Source: Notospermus geniculatus
Lineage: Eukaryota > Nemertea > Pilidiophora > Heteronemertea > Lineidae
NCBI GenBank assembly: GCA_002633025.1
Contig: NMRB01002017.1
Span: 68,355 to 132,354, forward strand
Length of the DNA stretch: 64,000 bases
Direction of reading: 5' to 3'
The notes beneath the pieces were generated by a model. The model was not told the DNA's origin, ran no database searches, and saw only the letters and a list, made by a program, of their open reading frames with translations. Positions 63,831 through 64,000 of the stretch are shown piece by piece (position 1 is the first letter of the stretch; every line of letters starts with the position of its first letter). The translations under genes and the position numbers were made by a program.

Positions 63831-64000
63831 GTCTACAGCCCACTCGGTTGTGTGGGGAGCCAGTAACTGGTAACACCAAACCCATCCACTGATGTTGATG
63901 AAAACTGCGATAACAGATCTATTTTCAAATTAATGAGAAGGTGACTCAGCAAAAATGGACTATTTTTGTCAATTCAACTCCCACGGGATGGAAATGTGAC

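Overview
This window looks like non-coding, repeat-dense nuclear DNA from a metazoan. The mix points to a marine invertebrate: three tRNA-headed SINE families, many small inverted-repeat DNA elements, a 5'-truncated LINE, and a strongly over-represented short palindrome TAGGCCTA. Echinoderm or another invertebrate deuterostome is my best guess, but this is inference from texture only. I see no operons, no bacterial ribosome-binding sites and no long intact ORF. The longest open frames either run through repeats or through the 527-bp N gap (12620-13146). Only one protein relationship is convincing: the C-terminal part of a LINE reverse transcriptase on the minus strand (about 33056-34130). One short stretch with plausible splice signals (54536-54714) is listed as a weak exon candidate.

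Labels used below are mine and are not database names. SINE-1 carries a tRNA-like head beginning with GGTGTAGTGGTTCGG. SINE-2 has a tRNA-Val-like A box (TAGTGGTTATCACGTYC). SINE-3 has a tRNA-Ser/Leu-like head (TGGCCTAGTGGTTAAGG) and can be dimeric. MITE-A to MITE-Q are short elements with terminal inverted repeats. Most of them show TTA or TAA target duplications as in the PIF/Harbinger group, and some show TA as in Tc1/mariner-type elements. FB denotes long near-palindromes (foldbacks). BamHI-rep is a GC-rich repeat ending near GGATCCGCGCCTG.

Layout: 0-5 kb has dispersed repeats (GTAGG repeat, FB-1, a repeat shared with 11.2 kb, SINE-1, SINE-3). 5-10 kb has tandem repeats, MITE-C, SINE-1, MITE-B, a dimeric SINE-3, MITE-A and the long palindrome FB-3. 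10-15 kb has a local duplication beside the assembly gap and BamHI-rep copies. 15-23 kb has two large foldbacks, SINE-2, SINE-1, a 146-bp tandem array and a 12-bp minisatellite. 24-32 kb is a dense nest of DNA elements. 32.7-34.2 kb is a LINE inserted in MITE-C. 35-43 kb has more MITE-B/A/C copies and a SINE-3 copy with two nested MITEs. 45-52 kb has further foldbacks and MITEs and a 200-bp triplication. 53-54 kb is a 36-bp minisatellite. 55-64 kb has SINE-2 copies, abutting MITEs and a degenerate tandem array.

Nothing here forms a pathway. The biology of the window is the insertion history of non-autonomous transposons: which element landed inside which, and at what target. No transposase gene is visible, so all DNA elements would depend on enzymes encoded elsewhere. 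Element ends were read by eye and most are accurate to a few bases.
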